Shown here: positions 27,031 to 36,262 of the stretch, piece by piece
How positions within the stretch are numbered: the stretch's first letter is position 1
Layout of the letters: each line of letters opens with the position of its first letter
Assembly (NCBI GenBank): GCA_016707005.1
Contig: JADJIQ010000002.1
Span: forward strand, 310,001 to 374,000
Direction of reading: 5' to 3'
Length of the DNA: 64,000 bases
Source: Ignavibacteria bacterium
GTDB taxonomy: Bacteria > Bacteroidota > Ignavibacteria > Kapaibacteriales > Kapaibacteriaceae
Made by a program: the position numbers and the translations under genes
Notes under the pieces: generated by a model
What the model saw: only the letters and a program-made list of their open reading frames with translations
Database searches by the model: none
Told to the model about the DNA's origin: nothing

Positions 27031-27935
27031 AAGAACGATGTATTCCAGGCAAGGGATAGCGTTGTGAAATTCGCCCCGAACCTGACGATCGCTCCTGTAG
27101 ACACTGCCACCTTGATGGCGTGACCTGCACCGACGGGCAAAACGAAGGTTCCACCAATACGCAGATTATTCTGCTCGTCGTTACTCGTCACTCCATTCAC
27201 TTGAGAGTTTCCGCCAACGTAGTACGTTACGTTTAAGGCGGTCCACATCAGTCGTGTGAAGGCGTAACTGAGATGACCTTGCAACGCTGCCATCGGATCT
27301 TGCGAACGAACGGACGTCCCCGGGTAGAAGGATGTATTCTGCGTAAACAGCCACACGCCTGCATAGACGTCGAGGAGCCAGCTGTCACCAAGCGGCTGTG
27401 ACAGCGCGATCTCCGGCTTGAACGACCATCGATTGGTGCCAATGTTGATCAACTTCTCCGGATAGTAGGCACCGGTTGGGATCATCACGGTAACACTCGC
27501 TCCAACGATCGTACTATGCTTCACCTTGCCGAATTCGCTACGCTGTGTGGCAGGAGCACCGATCGGAAGAATAGAGAAACGAAAACGTGTATCGCCAAAC
27601 CCATTGCGAGTAACGCTCTCATATTGCCCCATCACCGTTGCAGATGCATTAACGGAGGCATACGATCCTACGAGCAACGCTTGGGCCGTAACGCCAAACA
27701 GACTGAACGTACGCCCAACGCCAAGAGAGCCCGAGACAACAGTTGCCTCCAGATCTTCGAGCGGAAGTGTTGGATCTGTAAGCACACTCCCGGCCGAATA
27801 GCCACCACCGGCCACGATCAGAGTACCGTCCACAGGAACCCACACATAGGCACGCGGATCTAGGTCCTGTGACCGAGAAGCAATTGCCGCAAGTAGGATC
27901 ACAATGACACTACATATACCGATTCGCATATTCAT
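27027..27935 (-). CDS. Outer-membrane beta-barrel protein (transporter/MetA-like)
   Basis: 302 residues with a signal peptide (MRIGICSVIVILLAAIASRS). The body alternates hydrophobic and polar residues with many Gly and aromatic positions and ends in AWNTSFF, a C-terminal Phe as in outer-membrane barrels. Segments such as GASVTVMIPTGAYYPEKLINIGTNR and the later FTRLMWTALNVTYYVGG correspond to the phenol-degradation MetA-like/transporter barrel family. The substrate cannot be told. It stands between a convergent helicase gene and a codirectional DUF1801 gene. Confidence 0.78.
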   Translation of the reverse strand: MNMRIGICSVIVILLAAIASRSQDLDPRAYVWVPVDGTLIVAGGGYSAGSVLTDPTLPLEDLEATVVSGSLGVGRTFSLFGVTAQALLVGSYASVNASATVMGQYESVTRNGFGDTRFRFSILPIGAPATQRSEFGKVKHSTIVGASVTVMIPTGAYYPEKLINIGTNRWSFKPEIALSQPLGDSWLLDVYAGVWLFTQNTSFYPGTSVRSQDPMAALQGHLSYAFTRLMWTALNVTYYVGGNSQVNGVTSNDEQNNLRIGGTFVLPVGAGHAIKVAVSTGAIVRFGANFTTLSLAWNTSFF

Positions 27936-27957
27936 ACCGGCAAATGTACGCTACGCT

Positions 27958-28290
27958 TCATCGGCTGATCGCCTGATGGAGTAGAATAGCCACATATTCG
28001 GCATCAATCTCATCAACACTTGCGTACTTGATGTGTCGCATATCCTTCCCCGTTCCCATCAATAGCGATTGAGGATCGTTGAGATGAGCCCCTTGAAAGA
28101 ACTGCAGATTAACGTGGTTCTTGTGTGTGACAATTGCGCAGGCATTCTTCGACGCACCATAGGTGAGATTGCTCCATTTCAAAGATGACGTAAGCATTGG
28201 AGCTGCTCCTGTGATCACACTATCGAGAAACTGAACGAGCTCGTGATGAGAGGCGGGGATTGTCTTTAGGTATTGGTCTAGGATGGTCAT
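27958..28290 (-). CDS. DUF1801 domain protein
   Basis: 110 residues, the full length of this small family. Recognisable points are TSSLKWSNLTYGASKNACAI and the following NHVNLQFFQGAHLNDP, which match the DUF1801 (YdhG-like) fold, a cytosolic steroidogenic-transfer-like alpha/beta domain of unknown biochemical role; some members have been linked to iron handling. It lies 22 bp upstream of the beta-barrel gene on the same strand. Confidence 0.82.
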   Translation of the reverse strand: MTILDQYLKTIPASHHELVQFLDSVITGAAPMLTSSLKWSNLTYGASKNACAIVTHKNHVNLQFFQGAHLNDPQSLLMGTGKDMRHIKYASVDEIDAEYVAILLHQAISR

Positions 28291-28416
28291 CGAAGTGCAT
28301 CAAAATCACTGTCATTGACTCGCATAACGAGATACGTCCAGTTGTGCATGTTGTAATGGATTATCTTCATGTTCGCAACGTACGTTTTCACCGAACATAT
28401 TGCAAATTGAAATCGT

Positions 28417-29379
28417 ATGCCTTCCATCTCCGTCGTCATCCCCAACTACAACGGCAAGCACTTGCTCGAAGAGTATCTACCGACAGTGGTAGCGGCTCTT
28501 GACAGCATAGCTGTTGATCATGAGATCATCGTTGCCGATGATGCTTCAACTGATGGTTCGGTTGAGTTCATTCGTTTGCAGTATCCTACCGTGCGCGTCG
28601 TTGTGAACACCGAGAACAAGGGATTCTCCGGCAATATCAACAGTGGATTTCGCGTTGCCACCAAGGATCTGGTGTTGGCACTCAATAGCGACGTGGCCTT
28701 GGACATCAACTACTTCGTTGACCAGCTACCGCTTTTTGAAGATCCGTTGTTGTTTGGAACAATGGGCAGTATCTATGAAGCAGATGGCAGACTGATCGAT
28801 GCTGCAAAACTGCCGGTCTATGATGGCTTCTCGCTCAACAGTACAGTAAATGCAACGTATCCTATCGAACCGAATGTTGTACGAACAACCTTCTTTCTCT
28901 CCGGTGCGAATGCTCTCATTGACAGAAGGAAACTTTTGGAACTTGGCGGCATGAACGAGATCTATTCGCCGTTCTACATGGAGGACGTAGATCTCTCGGT
29001 CCGTGCATGGAGACGAGGCTGGAAGTGCCTGTACGTACCAACGTCCAAATGCACCCATGCCCCCTCATCAACGATCGCAGCATCCTCTCCCTCAGACCGC
29101 GTGCGCATCGTCTCCCGATGCAATAAGATGCTCTTCCATCTTTTTCATTTGGAGGGGGCTTCCCTACTCCGCTATCAGATCTATCTCGCTACGAACTACC
29201 TGCTCCGCTGGGCCTTCGGTGACAAACAATGGTACAAGGCCCTTGAGCGCATGCATACGTTGCTACCCCAGCTCAACCATATGAAACGTGAGTTCAAAAC
29301 AACAAACCCGCAGTCGCTCATCGAAGCTCGAAAGCATATGATGGAAGGGCTGCCGGCAGCGGCACGGCGAACGTTTTAA
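28417..29379 (+). CDS. Family 2 glycosyltransferase
   Basis: 320 residues. The GT-A fold motifs are clear: SVVIPNYNGKHLLEEYL at the start, VADDASTDGS (nucleotide-sugar binding), LALNSDVALD (the metal-binding Asp region) and PFYMEDVDLSVRAWRRGW (acceptor-side acidic motif ED). The order and spacing resemble rhamnosyltransferase-like GT2 enzymes that build surface polysaccharides. The C-terminal 70 residues are helical and amphipathic and may sit on the inner membrane. It stands alone, so the sugar and pathway are not shown. Confidence 0.9.
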   Translation: MPSISVVIPNYNGKHLLEEYLPTVVAALDSIAVDHEIIVADDASTDGSVEFIRLQYPTVRVVVNTENKGFSGNINSGFRVATKDLVLALNSDVALDINYFVDQLPLFEDPLLFGTMGSIYEADGRLIDAAKLPVYDGFSLNSTVNATYPIEPNVVRTTFFLSGANALIDRRKLLELGGMNEIYSPFYMEDVDLSVRAWRRGWKCLYVPTSKCTHAPSSTIAASSPSDRVRIVSRCNKMLFHLFHLEGASLLRYQIYLATNYLLRWAFGDKQWYKALERMHTLLPQLNHMKREFKTTNPQSLIEARKHMMEGLPAAARRTF

Positions 29380-29407
29380 CGCACGCTTTGATCGTCAATT
29401 TTTATGT

Positions 29408-29511
29408 CCCATGACTGCGTCATGGGCTACAAATTTTCGTGCCTCGACTACGCTCGGCATGACGTTCGCTGTTCGCTGTTCTGCGTTCGCTGTTCTGCGT
29501 TCGCTGTTCTA
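29408..29511. repeat. Composite intergenic repeat module, copy 1
   Basis: Three parts in order: a perfect hairpin CCCATGACTGCGTCATGGG plus CTAC (29408-29430), an interspersed repeat copy (29441-29463, GCCTCGACTACGCTCGG), and a run of TTCGCTG-type 7-mers (29465-29508). The same module recurs at 30114-30228, so the gene between is flanked by direct copies. Confidence 0.85.
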
Positions 29512-30024
29512 CGGATAGAACCTGATCCCCACACCTGCATCCAGACCTACCCCGAAGTCAGGATAGATACCGATGTTTGGGCCAAGCTCGAGGAAGATCT
29601 CGATGGGAGTATTGCGGGGTATGATGTTGATACCGGTGATCACTCGAACGCCAATACCGAAATCTGCATCGTCGCGATAGTACCAATACTTCTGCCCCTT
29701 ATCCTTATACCAGAATCCACTGCCTTCGTGACCGAATCCGATACCGGCACCGGGGCCTGCGATGAGCTTCACAACATCTGATTTGAAGACATTGAGGTGC
29801 CAGAGATAGTCCACCTGAACGCGCGGAGCACCGAAGTATGACGCTCCGATACTACCCTGCCATGCATTCTCTTTTGATGTCCAATACTTCAACGTCAAAC
29901 CGAGTGGTTCGCCCAGTACGATCCCAAATCCAAAGTCTTTGCCCTTCGGTCCCTGCGCCTGCATGGAGATCGTTGATCCAAGGACCAAAAGCCCCATTAC
30001 TACGAGCGTGCGTACTCTTGCCAT
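29509..30024 (-). CDS. Small outer-membrane beta-barrel protein
   Basis: 171 residues from ATG 30024, which begins the signal peptide (MARVRTLVVMGLLVLGSTIS, cleaved near MQAQ); the frame is open upstream to 30090. The rest is Gly- and aromatic-rich alternating strand sequence (GSIGASYFGAPRVQVDYLWH) ending in GVGIRFYP, consistent with an eight-stranded barrel. No specific family is assigned. It is flanked by two copies of the composite repeat module; its stop codon touches the 7-mer array of copy 1. Confidence 0.75.
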   Translation of the reverse strand: MARVRTLVVMGLLVLGSTISMQAQGPKGKDFGFGIVLGEPLGLTLKYWTSKENAWQGSIGASYFGAPRVQVDYLWHLNVFKSDVVKLIAGPGAGIGFGHEGSGFWYKDKGQKYWYYRDDADFGIGVRVITGINIIPRNTPIEIFLELGPNIGIYPDFGVGLDAGVGIRFYP

Positions 30025-30113
30025 TGCTGTTCTTCCCTTGTTGATCATGCGGACGTGGAATGTTGTGTTGGCGATAGACGCCATGTCCACCTAACATGTT
30101 CCTCACACTCCAA

Positions 30114-30228
30114 CCCATGACTGCGTCATGGGCTACTGTCTGCCTCGATCCTCCCTTCGGCAGGACAAGCTCCGCTCGGCATGACGAACGCTATTCGCTA
30201 TTCGCTATTCGTTATTCGCTATTCCCTA
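30114..30228. repeat. Composite intergenic repeat module, copy 2
   Basis: The hairpin CCCATGACTGCGTCATGGG plus CTAC (30114-30136) is followed by an interspersed repeat copy with the CCTCCCTTCGGCAGGACAAG insert (about 30142-30184) and a run of CTATTCG-type 7-mers (30188-30228). The order and orientation are the same as in copy 1. Confidence 0.85.
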
Positions 30229-30260
30229 TTTTCCCCCTTTCGTCCGTAGGGGGCTCACGA

Positions 30261-31380
30261 GTGATACGTAATCTGACAAGGGGCGTGGTGGTGTTTGCCA
30301 TCTGCTCTACCCTGTTTGCAGGGTGTTCCGGGGAGTCTGCAAAGGACGGTCCTCAGGAAGTGGCTGATTCATTGGTGCCAATAAAGGGGCAGGTGGACAG
30401 TTCCGCAGTGGCCATCGCTGTGATCTCGCTCGATCCGCAGGGATGGAATGATATCCGAGCGTATATGAACGACCTGCCGTCTCCGGCAGCCGTGAAGATC
30501 TTCTATGGTGATGGCAATGTGCTGGAGAGTAACAACGCTACCGCAGTGCGTTTGCTCGACTCGTTGAGCAATACACGGTCCTTGCGGAAGTCCGATGCGC
30601 CGGCAACATTGCCATACTTCTCTACGGCGCTGTCTTCAGCCATTGGGTCCAGCCTACAATCATCATGTGAGCACACTCGCACGGTAGTGTTGGGGACCTT
30701 TCCGCCCCTTCTCCTCAAGACCCGTGAAGAGTTTGAGCGTGTTGGTCCGATCATCACACGGACGGAAATGGAGTCGAGAAAAGGTCTATGGTCCGATCAA
30801 TGTTGTTGAAGACACCGTGATGGCTGTAGCCACGGCAGGGGGCTTGACCTATGCCCCAGCACCGAAGGGCAAGACCACACCGCGCACAGAGTCGCTTCAG
30901 AACGTGGGTGACGAGATCGTGATGAAGTATGGCGAATCGCTCTTCATCGTACTTGATAGTTTGAATCCGGCTGCTGTGACGATCGAATCCCGGATCGATG
31001 AAGCTACAAAGACTGTGACGCTGCGAGTGGTAGACAAGAGTAAGGACGTTGTGCTCCTCACGCACAAATGCCAGGTGGTAGATCGTGTTGGTGGTGGTGC
31101 TACGTCGTTCCCAAAGATCGAGGTAGCAGACGGTCTCTCCCCTGAGCAGGTAGTGGTTACGCCGATGTGTGACGAGAAGAATCGTCTTGCAGGATATTCC
31201 ATTCGCTATGGCTCCGAAGAACGCGGATGTCAGATCCAGGCGCAAGCAGCTCTGAAGTCATTCCATCGATGCGACGAGAAGATCACACCGGAACCAAAGA
31301 AGTCGTCAAAGACTACAAAGGTTGCATCGGTTCGCAACGACACATGGAAGCTTCTCTTCTATGGCGATGAACGCAAATGA
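30261..31380 (+). pseudogene. Lipoprotein gene split by a one-base frameshift
   Basis: A GTG start at 30261, preceded by AGGGGG, begins a lipoprotein signal MIRNLTRGVVVFAICSTLF followed by AGC. The first frame runs to a stop at 30809, and the second frame carries the rest to 31380. Removing one A from AAAA at 30779-30782 joins them smoothly (EMESR-KVYGPINVVED), giving about 372 residues. This is either a recent inactivating mutation or a homopolymer sequencing error. The intact product would be a periplasmic or outer-membrane lipoprotein with a basic, Ser/Lys-rich C-terminus (PEPKKSSKTTK). I do not recognise a domain. It ends 3 bp from the convergent cyclase gene. Confidence 0.75.
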
Positions 31381-31383
31381 TCC

Positions 31384-34300
31384 TTACGATCTGTTGCTGC
31401 TGAGCCAATACGTCTGCATAACGCCCTTGCCCTTCACGTCGATGTGACCGCGCTCTTCGATGGTGAATCCTGAAGCCCCTTGCTCAAGAAGTGCATCTGC
31501 GAATGCCTTGGAGCAATGGATGCGATCGGATTCACACAGACCTTCCATGCGAGCGGCAACGTTCACGGCATCACCCCAGAGGTCGTAGGCAAAGCGGCTT
31601 TCGCCAACAACGGCTGCTACAACATCACCGCAGTTGATACCGACACGCAGGTGCAGGTCGTAGCCCGACTCACGAGCGAAGTCAAGCATGGTTGCGTTCA
31701 TATCAACGGCAAAGGCTGCCATCCGTCGCGCATGATCAGCGGCCGGCTCAGGAACACCCGATGCCGCCATGTATCCGTCACCGATGGTCTTGATCCGCTC
31801 TACGCCATGTTCCCGTGCTGCTCGATCGAATCGCGAGAACAGCTCATTCAGAATGTGGACCACCTCTTCCGGTGCAAGGGTTGACGTAAGAGGAGTGAAG
31901 CCTACAAGATCTGCAAAGAGGATGGAGGCATTGGAATAACTGTCAGCAATGCGCCGTTCACCCTTTTTCAATCGCAGGGCAATTGCCGCAGGAAGGACGT
32001 TGAGCAACAACCCGTCACTACGTTCCTGTTCTGCCTTCAGATCACGTGTACGATCCTGCACCTGACGTTCCAGCTCATGGTTGCGGGCAGTGATGGTTCG
32101 GACACGGTTTCGGTAGAAGCCGAATCCTACAAGACCTATCATGAGCGCCGATCCGATCTTCAGCCACAACGTTTGCCACCACGCCGGCTCAACGATGAGA
32201 GTAAGGGGCTCTCTGGGCTCCTTCCACGTCCCGTCAACATCAAAGACCTGCACACGGAATCTGTATGTGCCCGGACCAACGTTCTGATACCGTCCTTCGA
32301 AGAGATCAGCTGTCTCGATCCACCGCTCATCATACCCCTCAAGCAGGTACCGATACCGAAGGAACTCGCCGTACGTTGGGTCCACAACAGAGAATTTGAT
32401 CGTAAATGGTGAGTCCTCATAGGCGATGGAGAGTGTGTCTCGTTCGTTCAGCCATGGCTCAAGAGCACGCAACGAATCATTCACGTGCAGCGAACTGAAC
32501 ATCACACGAATATCTGTTCGCACATTCGGCATCGTGTGAGGGTCCAGCACATGGAAACCGTCGCTGTGCAACAGAACCACCTTGATCACATTGCCCACGC
32601 GCGGGAAGTAGGCCTCCTTGATGAACATCTTGCCCGACTGTGTTTCAAGGGGAATGAGTCGGAAACGATAGGACTTCACATCGAACACTTCAACATGTGT
32701 TGATGCCACGATCCAAACTCTGCCAAGATGATCACGTTGCGCGCCTAGATATGGCTGACGTCCAACTTCAACAAAGGGGCTCCTGATACGCTCGTAGGTT
32801 CGTTTGTTGAGATCAACGATCGCCACACCTCTGCGGTCGATGATCACTGCTCGTCCAACATCGATCATCGAAACGAATTTGATCGACGCGAGAAGTTCAG
32901 TCTTTGCATTTACGGGCTTGAGCTCAAGAGGAGTTACTGTACCGTCCGGAGCCATTGTGCCAAGCTCCCGGTACCCATAGACCCATGTCTTGCCGTCACG
33001 ACTTGGTATGAAGTCGAGTACCGCATCTTGGATGATAAAATCTCTGAACGTTCCCTGTGGCTTCTGGAACACGAACTGATCCGACTGCGGATCGAGAACA
33101 TATTTTCCGTAGTCGGTAAATGCCCATACTCTGCCGTCAGGAGACTCACTGATACGGTCAACGATCTCGCTGTACAGTTCCCCATTCTCTACCCCGGAGG
33201 AGATCACGTAGCGCTTTGACGTGCGTTCATTCGGCCAGAACGCGATGACGGATTTCAGTCCACCCATCCAGATCCTACCGTCGCGCGCACGATAGAAATT
33301 CCCGCTCGATTCAGCCCCATTGATGGCATATGATTCTGCCGTCCCATTGCGAACATTGATCATGGAGAACGATGTCTGCTGGGAGGGTATCATCGTCAAG
33401 AAACGATCTTCATCTATCCCAACTGCTTTGAAAATCTCGGACGGCCATCGCGGTGAGTGCATAGCAAAGGGGCGTTGCGGGTCTGCGATCACCACGCCGA
33501 TGCTTGGGTCGTACGCCGTTATGCGATCCTGTGCGTCAACGCTGATCGGATTGACAACATATCCTTCTGCCCTCTCAGGGAGCGGAAGATCCAACGGTAC
33601 ATATCGGAAGCGATCCGTACGTGTATCAAAACGCATCACACCATTGACGCCGGAGAACCAAACGCGGTTCTTGTGATCGGCGATGCACGTGCTTAAACCA
33701 CTTGTTGCGCTGACGAAGAATTCGGACCCGGGCAATGAGCTGAGGACGATGGCACGAGCGCGATACTCCCCCGTTGGTGATGGAGCGATCACACAGGCAA
33801 CTCCCTGACTGTTGATCAGGAAGAGCTCGTTGTTGGCCAGCGTGACTCCTGAAAATCGCTGATCAAGGGTGAACGAAGAGGGTAATGCAATCTCCGTGAT
33901 CTTCCCCTGTGTTCGCAGATCCACGCGAAAGAGCTGACCACGCTGGTGGTCGAGAAGCCATGCCCAATGGCCCGACTCAGGGACGAGGACCACGTCGGGG
34001 ATCATGTTATCCTGCGACGCAACGCTGTGGACAATGGTGAACACCGTATCTCCCCGCTCACGCATGGCCAGACCCTGCGGTGTGGCTGCCCAGATCCGAC
34101 CGAGCGTATCGCCGACCATGGATGTGAATCCCATCATCGGCCCTACCGATCCCGACCCAGGTGACTTGAGATATGCCGGAGTGACACGTCCGGCCCCTAG
34201 AGCACAGATCATCGTCATAGGGGGCTCTGCAGTACCGGAGAGTCGCATGAACGTGGCAACAGAATCATTCAACCACTGCAGAAGGGTACCCTTGAGTGCC

Positions 34301-34680
34301 GTGGAGTTACGATCGCCATTCGGACTCCAATTTCGGAAGGCTTGGCGCCCCTTATCGAATGTTGAGATACCATTGATCGATGAGAAACGCAGCGTCCCGT
34401 CGGCACGCTCTGTGATCGAATAGCAGCGTTGACTGAGGATCGAGGTTGAGTCCTCGAGACTTGGCATGAAGGTCTCGATGCTCCGGCCGTTCCAGCGGCA
34501 GAGTCCGTCCTGCGTTGCGATCCACGTATACCCGTATCTGTCTACATGCGTACCATTGATATCGAACGACGGCAACCCGTGTTTTACGTCGAGGACACGC
34601 ACGGTGTAGTGCTGCGCATCAGCATCGATACTACTTATGAACGCAATGCCAATCAGTAAGGTAAGCGCAAGACTCTTCAT
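31384..34680 (-). CDS. Two-component-like periplasmic sensor fused to class III adenylate cyclase
   Basis: 1098 residues from ATG 34680 (GAGG upstream), with signal peptide MKSLALTLLIGIAFISSIDA. The first 720 residues are propeller repeats of the ligand-sensor type (for example DRYGYTWIATQDGLCRWNG). A Y_Y_Y domain follows (about 755-820; RYRYLLEGYDERWIE), then one transmembrane helix (about 835-855), a coiled coil (RNHELERQVQDRTRDLKAEQ) and the HNOBA-like LLNVLPAAIALRLKKGE. The C-terminal cyclase has metal Asp residues in LFADLVGF and KTIGDGYMA, adenine-type Lys and Asp (IKTIGD; YDLWGDAVN) and the transition-state N and R in NVAARME. It should make cAMP in the cytoplasm in response to a periplasmic signal. 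The usual partner of such sensors is a histidine kinase, so this fusion is unusual. Confidence 0.88.
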   Translation of the reverse strand: MKSLALTLLIGIAFISSIDADAQHYTVRVLDVKHGLPSFDINGTHVDRYGYTWIATQDGLCRWNGRSIETFMPSLEDSTSILSQRCYSITERADGTLRFSSINGISTFDKGRQAFRNWSPNGDRNSTALKGTLLQWLNDSVATFMRLSGTAEPPMTMICALGAGRVTPAYLKSPGSGSVGPMMGFTSMVGDTLGRIWAATPQGLAMRERGDTVFTIVHSVASQDNMIPDVVLVPESGHWAWLLDHQRGQLFRVDLRTQGKITEIALPSSFTLDQRFSGVTLANNELFLINSQGVACVIAPSPTGEYRARAIVLSSLPGSEFFVSATSGLSTCIADHKNRVWFSGVNGVMRFDTRTDRFRYVPLDLPLPERAEGYVVNPISVDAQDRITAYDPSIGVVIADPQRPFAMHSPRWPSEIFKAVGIDEDRFLTMIPSQQTSFSMINVRNGTAESYAINGAESSGNFYRARDGRIWMGGLKSVIAFWPNERTSKRYVISSGVENGELYSEIVDRISESPDGRVWAFTDYGKYVLDPQSDQFVFQKPQGTFRDFIIQDAVLDFIPSRDGKTWVYGYRELGTMAPDGTVTPLELKPVNAKTELLASIKFVSMIDVGRAVIIDRRGVAIVDLNKRTYERIRSPFVEVGRQPYLGAQRDHLGRVWIVASTHVEVFDVKSYRFRLIPLETQSGKMFIKEAYFPRVGNVIKVVLLHSDGFHVLDPHTMPNVRTDIRVMFSSLHVNDSLRALEPWLNERDTLSIAYEDSPFTIKFSVVDPTYGEFLRYRYLLEGYDERWIETADLFEGRYQNVGPGTYRFRVQVFDVDGTWKEPREPLTLIVEPAWWQTLWLKIGSALMIGLVGFGFYRNRVRTITARNHELERQVQDRTRDLKAEQERSDGLLLNVLPAAIALRLKKGERRIADSYSNASILFADLVGFTPLTSTLAPEEVVHILNELFSRFDRAAREHGVERIKTIGDGYMAASGVPEPAADHARRMAAFAVDMNATMLDFARESGYDLHLRVGINCGDVVAAVVGESRFAYDLWGDAVNVAARMEGLCESDRIHCSKAFADALLEQGASGFTIEERGHIDVKGKGVMQTYWLSSNRS

Positions 34681-34779
34681 TTCGCCCTCGTGGAAGTAGC
34701 CCCGAACATACGGTATAGCGTTCCTTTTGACTAACAGACTGGGTAACTTGCACATAGCGGATCCACAACGGGAGTTGCA

Positions 34780-36135
34780 ATGTTCACACGACCGGTCATT
34801 CGAGCAGTCATTGCCACGATCTCAATCGCGATCCTATCGTCGGGTCCGGCCTACACCCAAGGGATCCCGATCACGATCCCAGCCACTCTTCAAACGATCC
34901 ACGCAGATCATGTAGGTGAATTCCACGAGGGCCTCTGCGCCTTCAGTATTGCTTCGTTATGGGGCTTCTTTGACACAAAAGGGAAGGTGGTCATACCACC
35001 GGTCCTCGATCACGTGGCCGGACGTGGCTATCCCACGTTTCATAATGGTCTTTGCCTCGTTAGAACACCAGGCACAACAGCATCCAACCCTCGTGTTCGG
35101 TTCGTTGATAGGCGCGGTGCCACAGTACCGATCCTCTCAGCAGCAGTGATCGATGCAACACAGTTCTCGCAAGGTCTTGCACTTGTACTAGAGCCGGACC
35201 CAACAACCACTGCCTCAATAGCGGGTACGTATCACATCTATGCGATCGATACGTTGGGTAAAGAACTCCCAGGCACACGTCAGACCCTACATGAACATCT
35301 CGGAAGACCAACATTACATCAGCCCCTTTTCCATAATGGATTGTCGGTGGCCGAGGACTACGCTACACACCTGTTCGGATACATCGATACAAAAGGCGTC
35401 TTTGTAGTAGCCCCGAACTATTCCGACGCCGGGATCTTCTCTGAAGGACTAGGTGCAGTTCGCTCTGCCGTCGCCTCGGGAGATCTTCGTTGGGGATTTG
35501 TTGATCGTAAGGGGCGAATGGTGATCGAACCGCGGTATGAACATCAACCGGGACATTTCTCCTCAGGCAGAGCCGGGTATGTATCAGACGCCACGGTACC
35601 ACATTCGATCGGATACTTGGACAGAACGGGCGAGATCGCCATCCATCCGCGCAATGCCTTTAACGGCAGCATGGACGTGGTTGGCCAACCCACTGCTCAT
35701 GCTTGGACTGTTGGAAGCGACAGCCTGGACGCGTCACCGATCCTTGCACAACCCATCCCATTCATCAAGGGGCTCGTTGTAGCCTTCAACCCCGAGGAAG
35801 ATCCGAACGACCTTCTCATTCTCAACCCCACAGGCGGTGTTGTAAAACGATTGCGCAATCCAACCGTTGACTGGGTCGGTGACCTACATCCGTGGCAGAT
35901 CGTTGTTCACTCGTCCGTCGACGACTCCGTACACGTGATCCAGCACGAAAAAGGCAATACTCTTGTTGCTGCAGACGGCACGGTTTTGTTCGAACGCATT
36001 CAGAACGGCTATATCCGACCATTTCACTCCGGCCGTGCATTTCTGGCACGATTCGACGAGACCGCCAAGGTTTACAGAACCTACTTCATCGATCGCTCAG
36101 GAACCGCTCGAATCGAGCTAAGGCGACCTGACTGA
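34780..36135 (+). CDS. Secreted WG-repeat protein
   Basis: 451 residues; ATG 34780 has GGGAG six bases upstream. A signal peptide covers VIRAVIATISIAILSSGPAY. WG (KWG-type) repeats recur: ASLWGFFDTKGKVVIPPVLD, HLFGYIDTKGVFVVAPNYSD, LRWGFVDRKGRMVIEPRYEH and HSIGYLDRTGEIAIHP. These repeats form beta-rich surfaces for binding, with no known catalysis. The gene diverges from the adenylate cyclase sensor over 99 bp, so a regulatory relation is possible but unproven. Confidence 0.85.
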   Translation: MFTRPVIRAVIATISIAILSSGPAYTQGIPITIPATLQTIHADHVGEFHEGLCAFSIASLWGFFDTKGKVVIPPVLDHVAGRGYPTFHNGLCLVRTPGTTASNPRVRFVDRRGATVPILSAAVIDATQFSQGLALVLEPDPTTTASIAGTYHIYAIDTLGKELPGTRQTLHEHLGRPTLHQPLFHNGLSVAEDYATHLFGYIDTKGVFVVAPNYSDAGIFSEGLGAVRSAVASGDLRWGFVDRKGRMVIEPRYEHQPGHFSSGRAGYVSDATVPHSIGYLDRTGEIAIHPRNAFNGSMDVVGQPTAHAWTVGSDSLDASPILAQPIPFIKGLVVAFNPEEDPNDLLILNPTGGVVKRLRNPTVDWVGDLHPWQIVVHSSVDDSVHVIQHEKGNTLVAADGTVLFERIQNGYIRPFHSGRAFLARFDETAKVYRTYFIDRSGTARIELRRPD

Positions 36136-36180
36136 ACAAAATAGTGTGTGCCAACATACAACTAAACCATTCTTCGTACG

Positions 36181-36260
36181 TTCGCTGTTCGCTGTTCGCT
36201 GTTCGCTGTTCACTGTTCACTGTTCACTATTCGCTATTCACTATTCGCTATTCGCTATTC
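36181..36260 (+). repeat. 7-bp tandem array directly before an ABC transporter start
   Basis: About eleven units of TTCGCTG, TTCACTG and CTATTCG type run in tandem to within two bases of the next ATG (36263). The array replaces the normal ribosome-binding region. The 7-mer family is the same as in the modules at 29465 and 30188. Confidence 0.88.
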
Positions 36261-36262
36261 CA

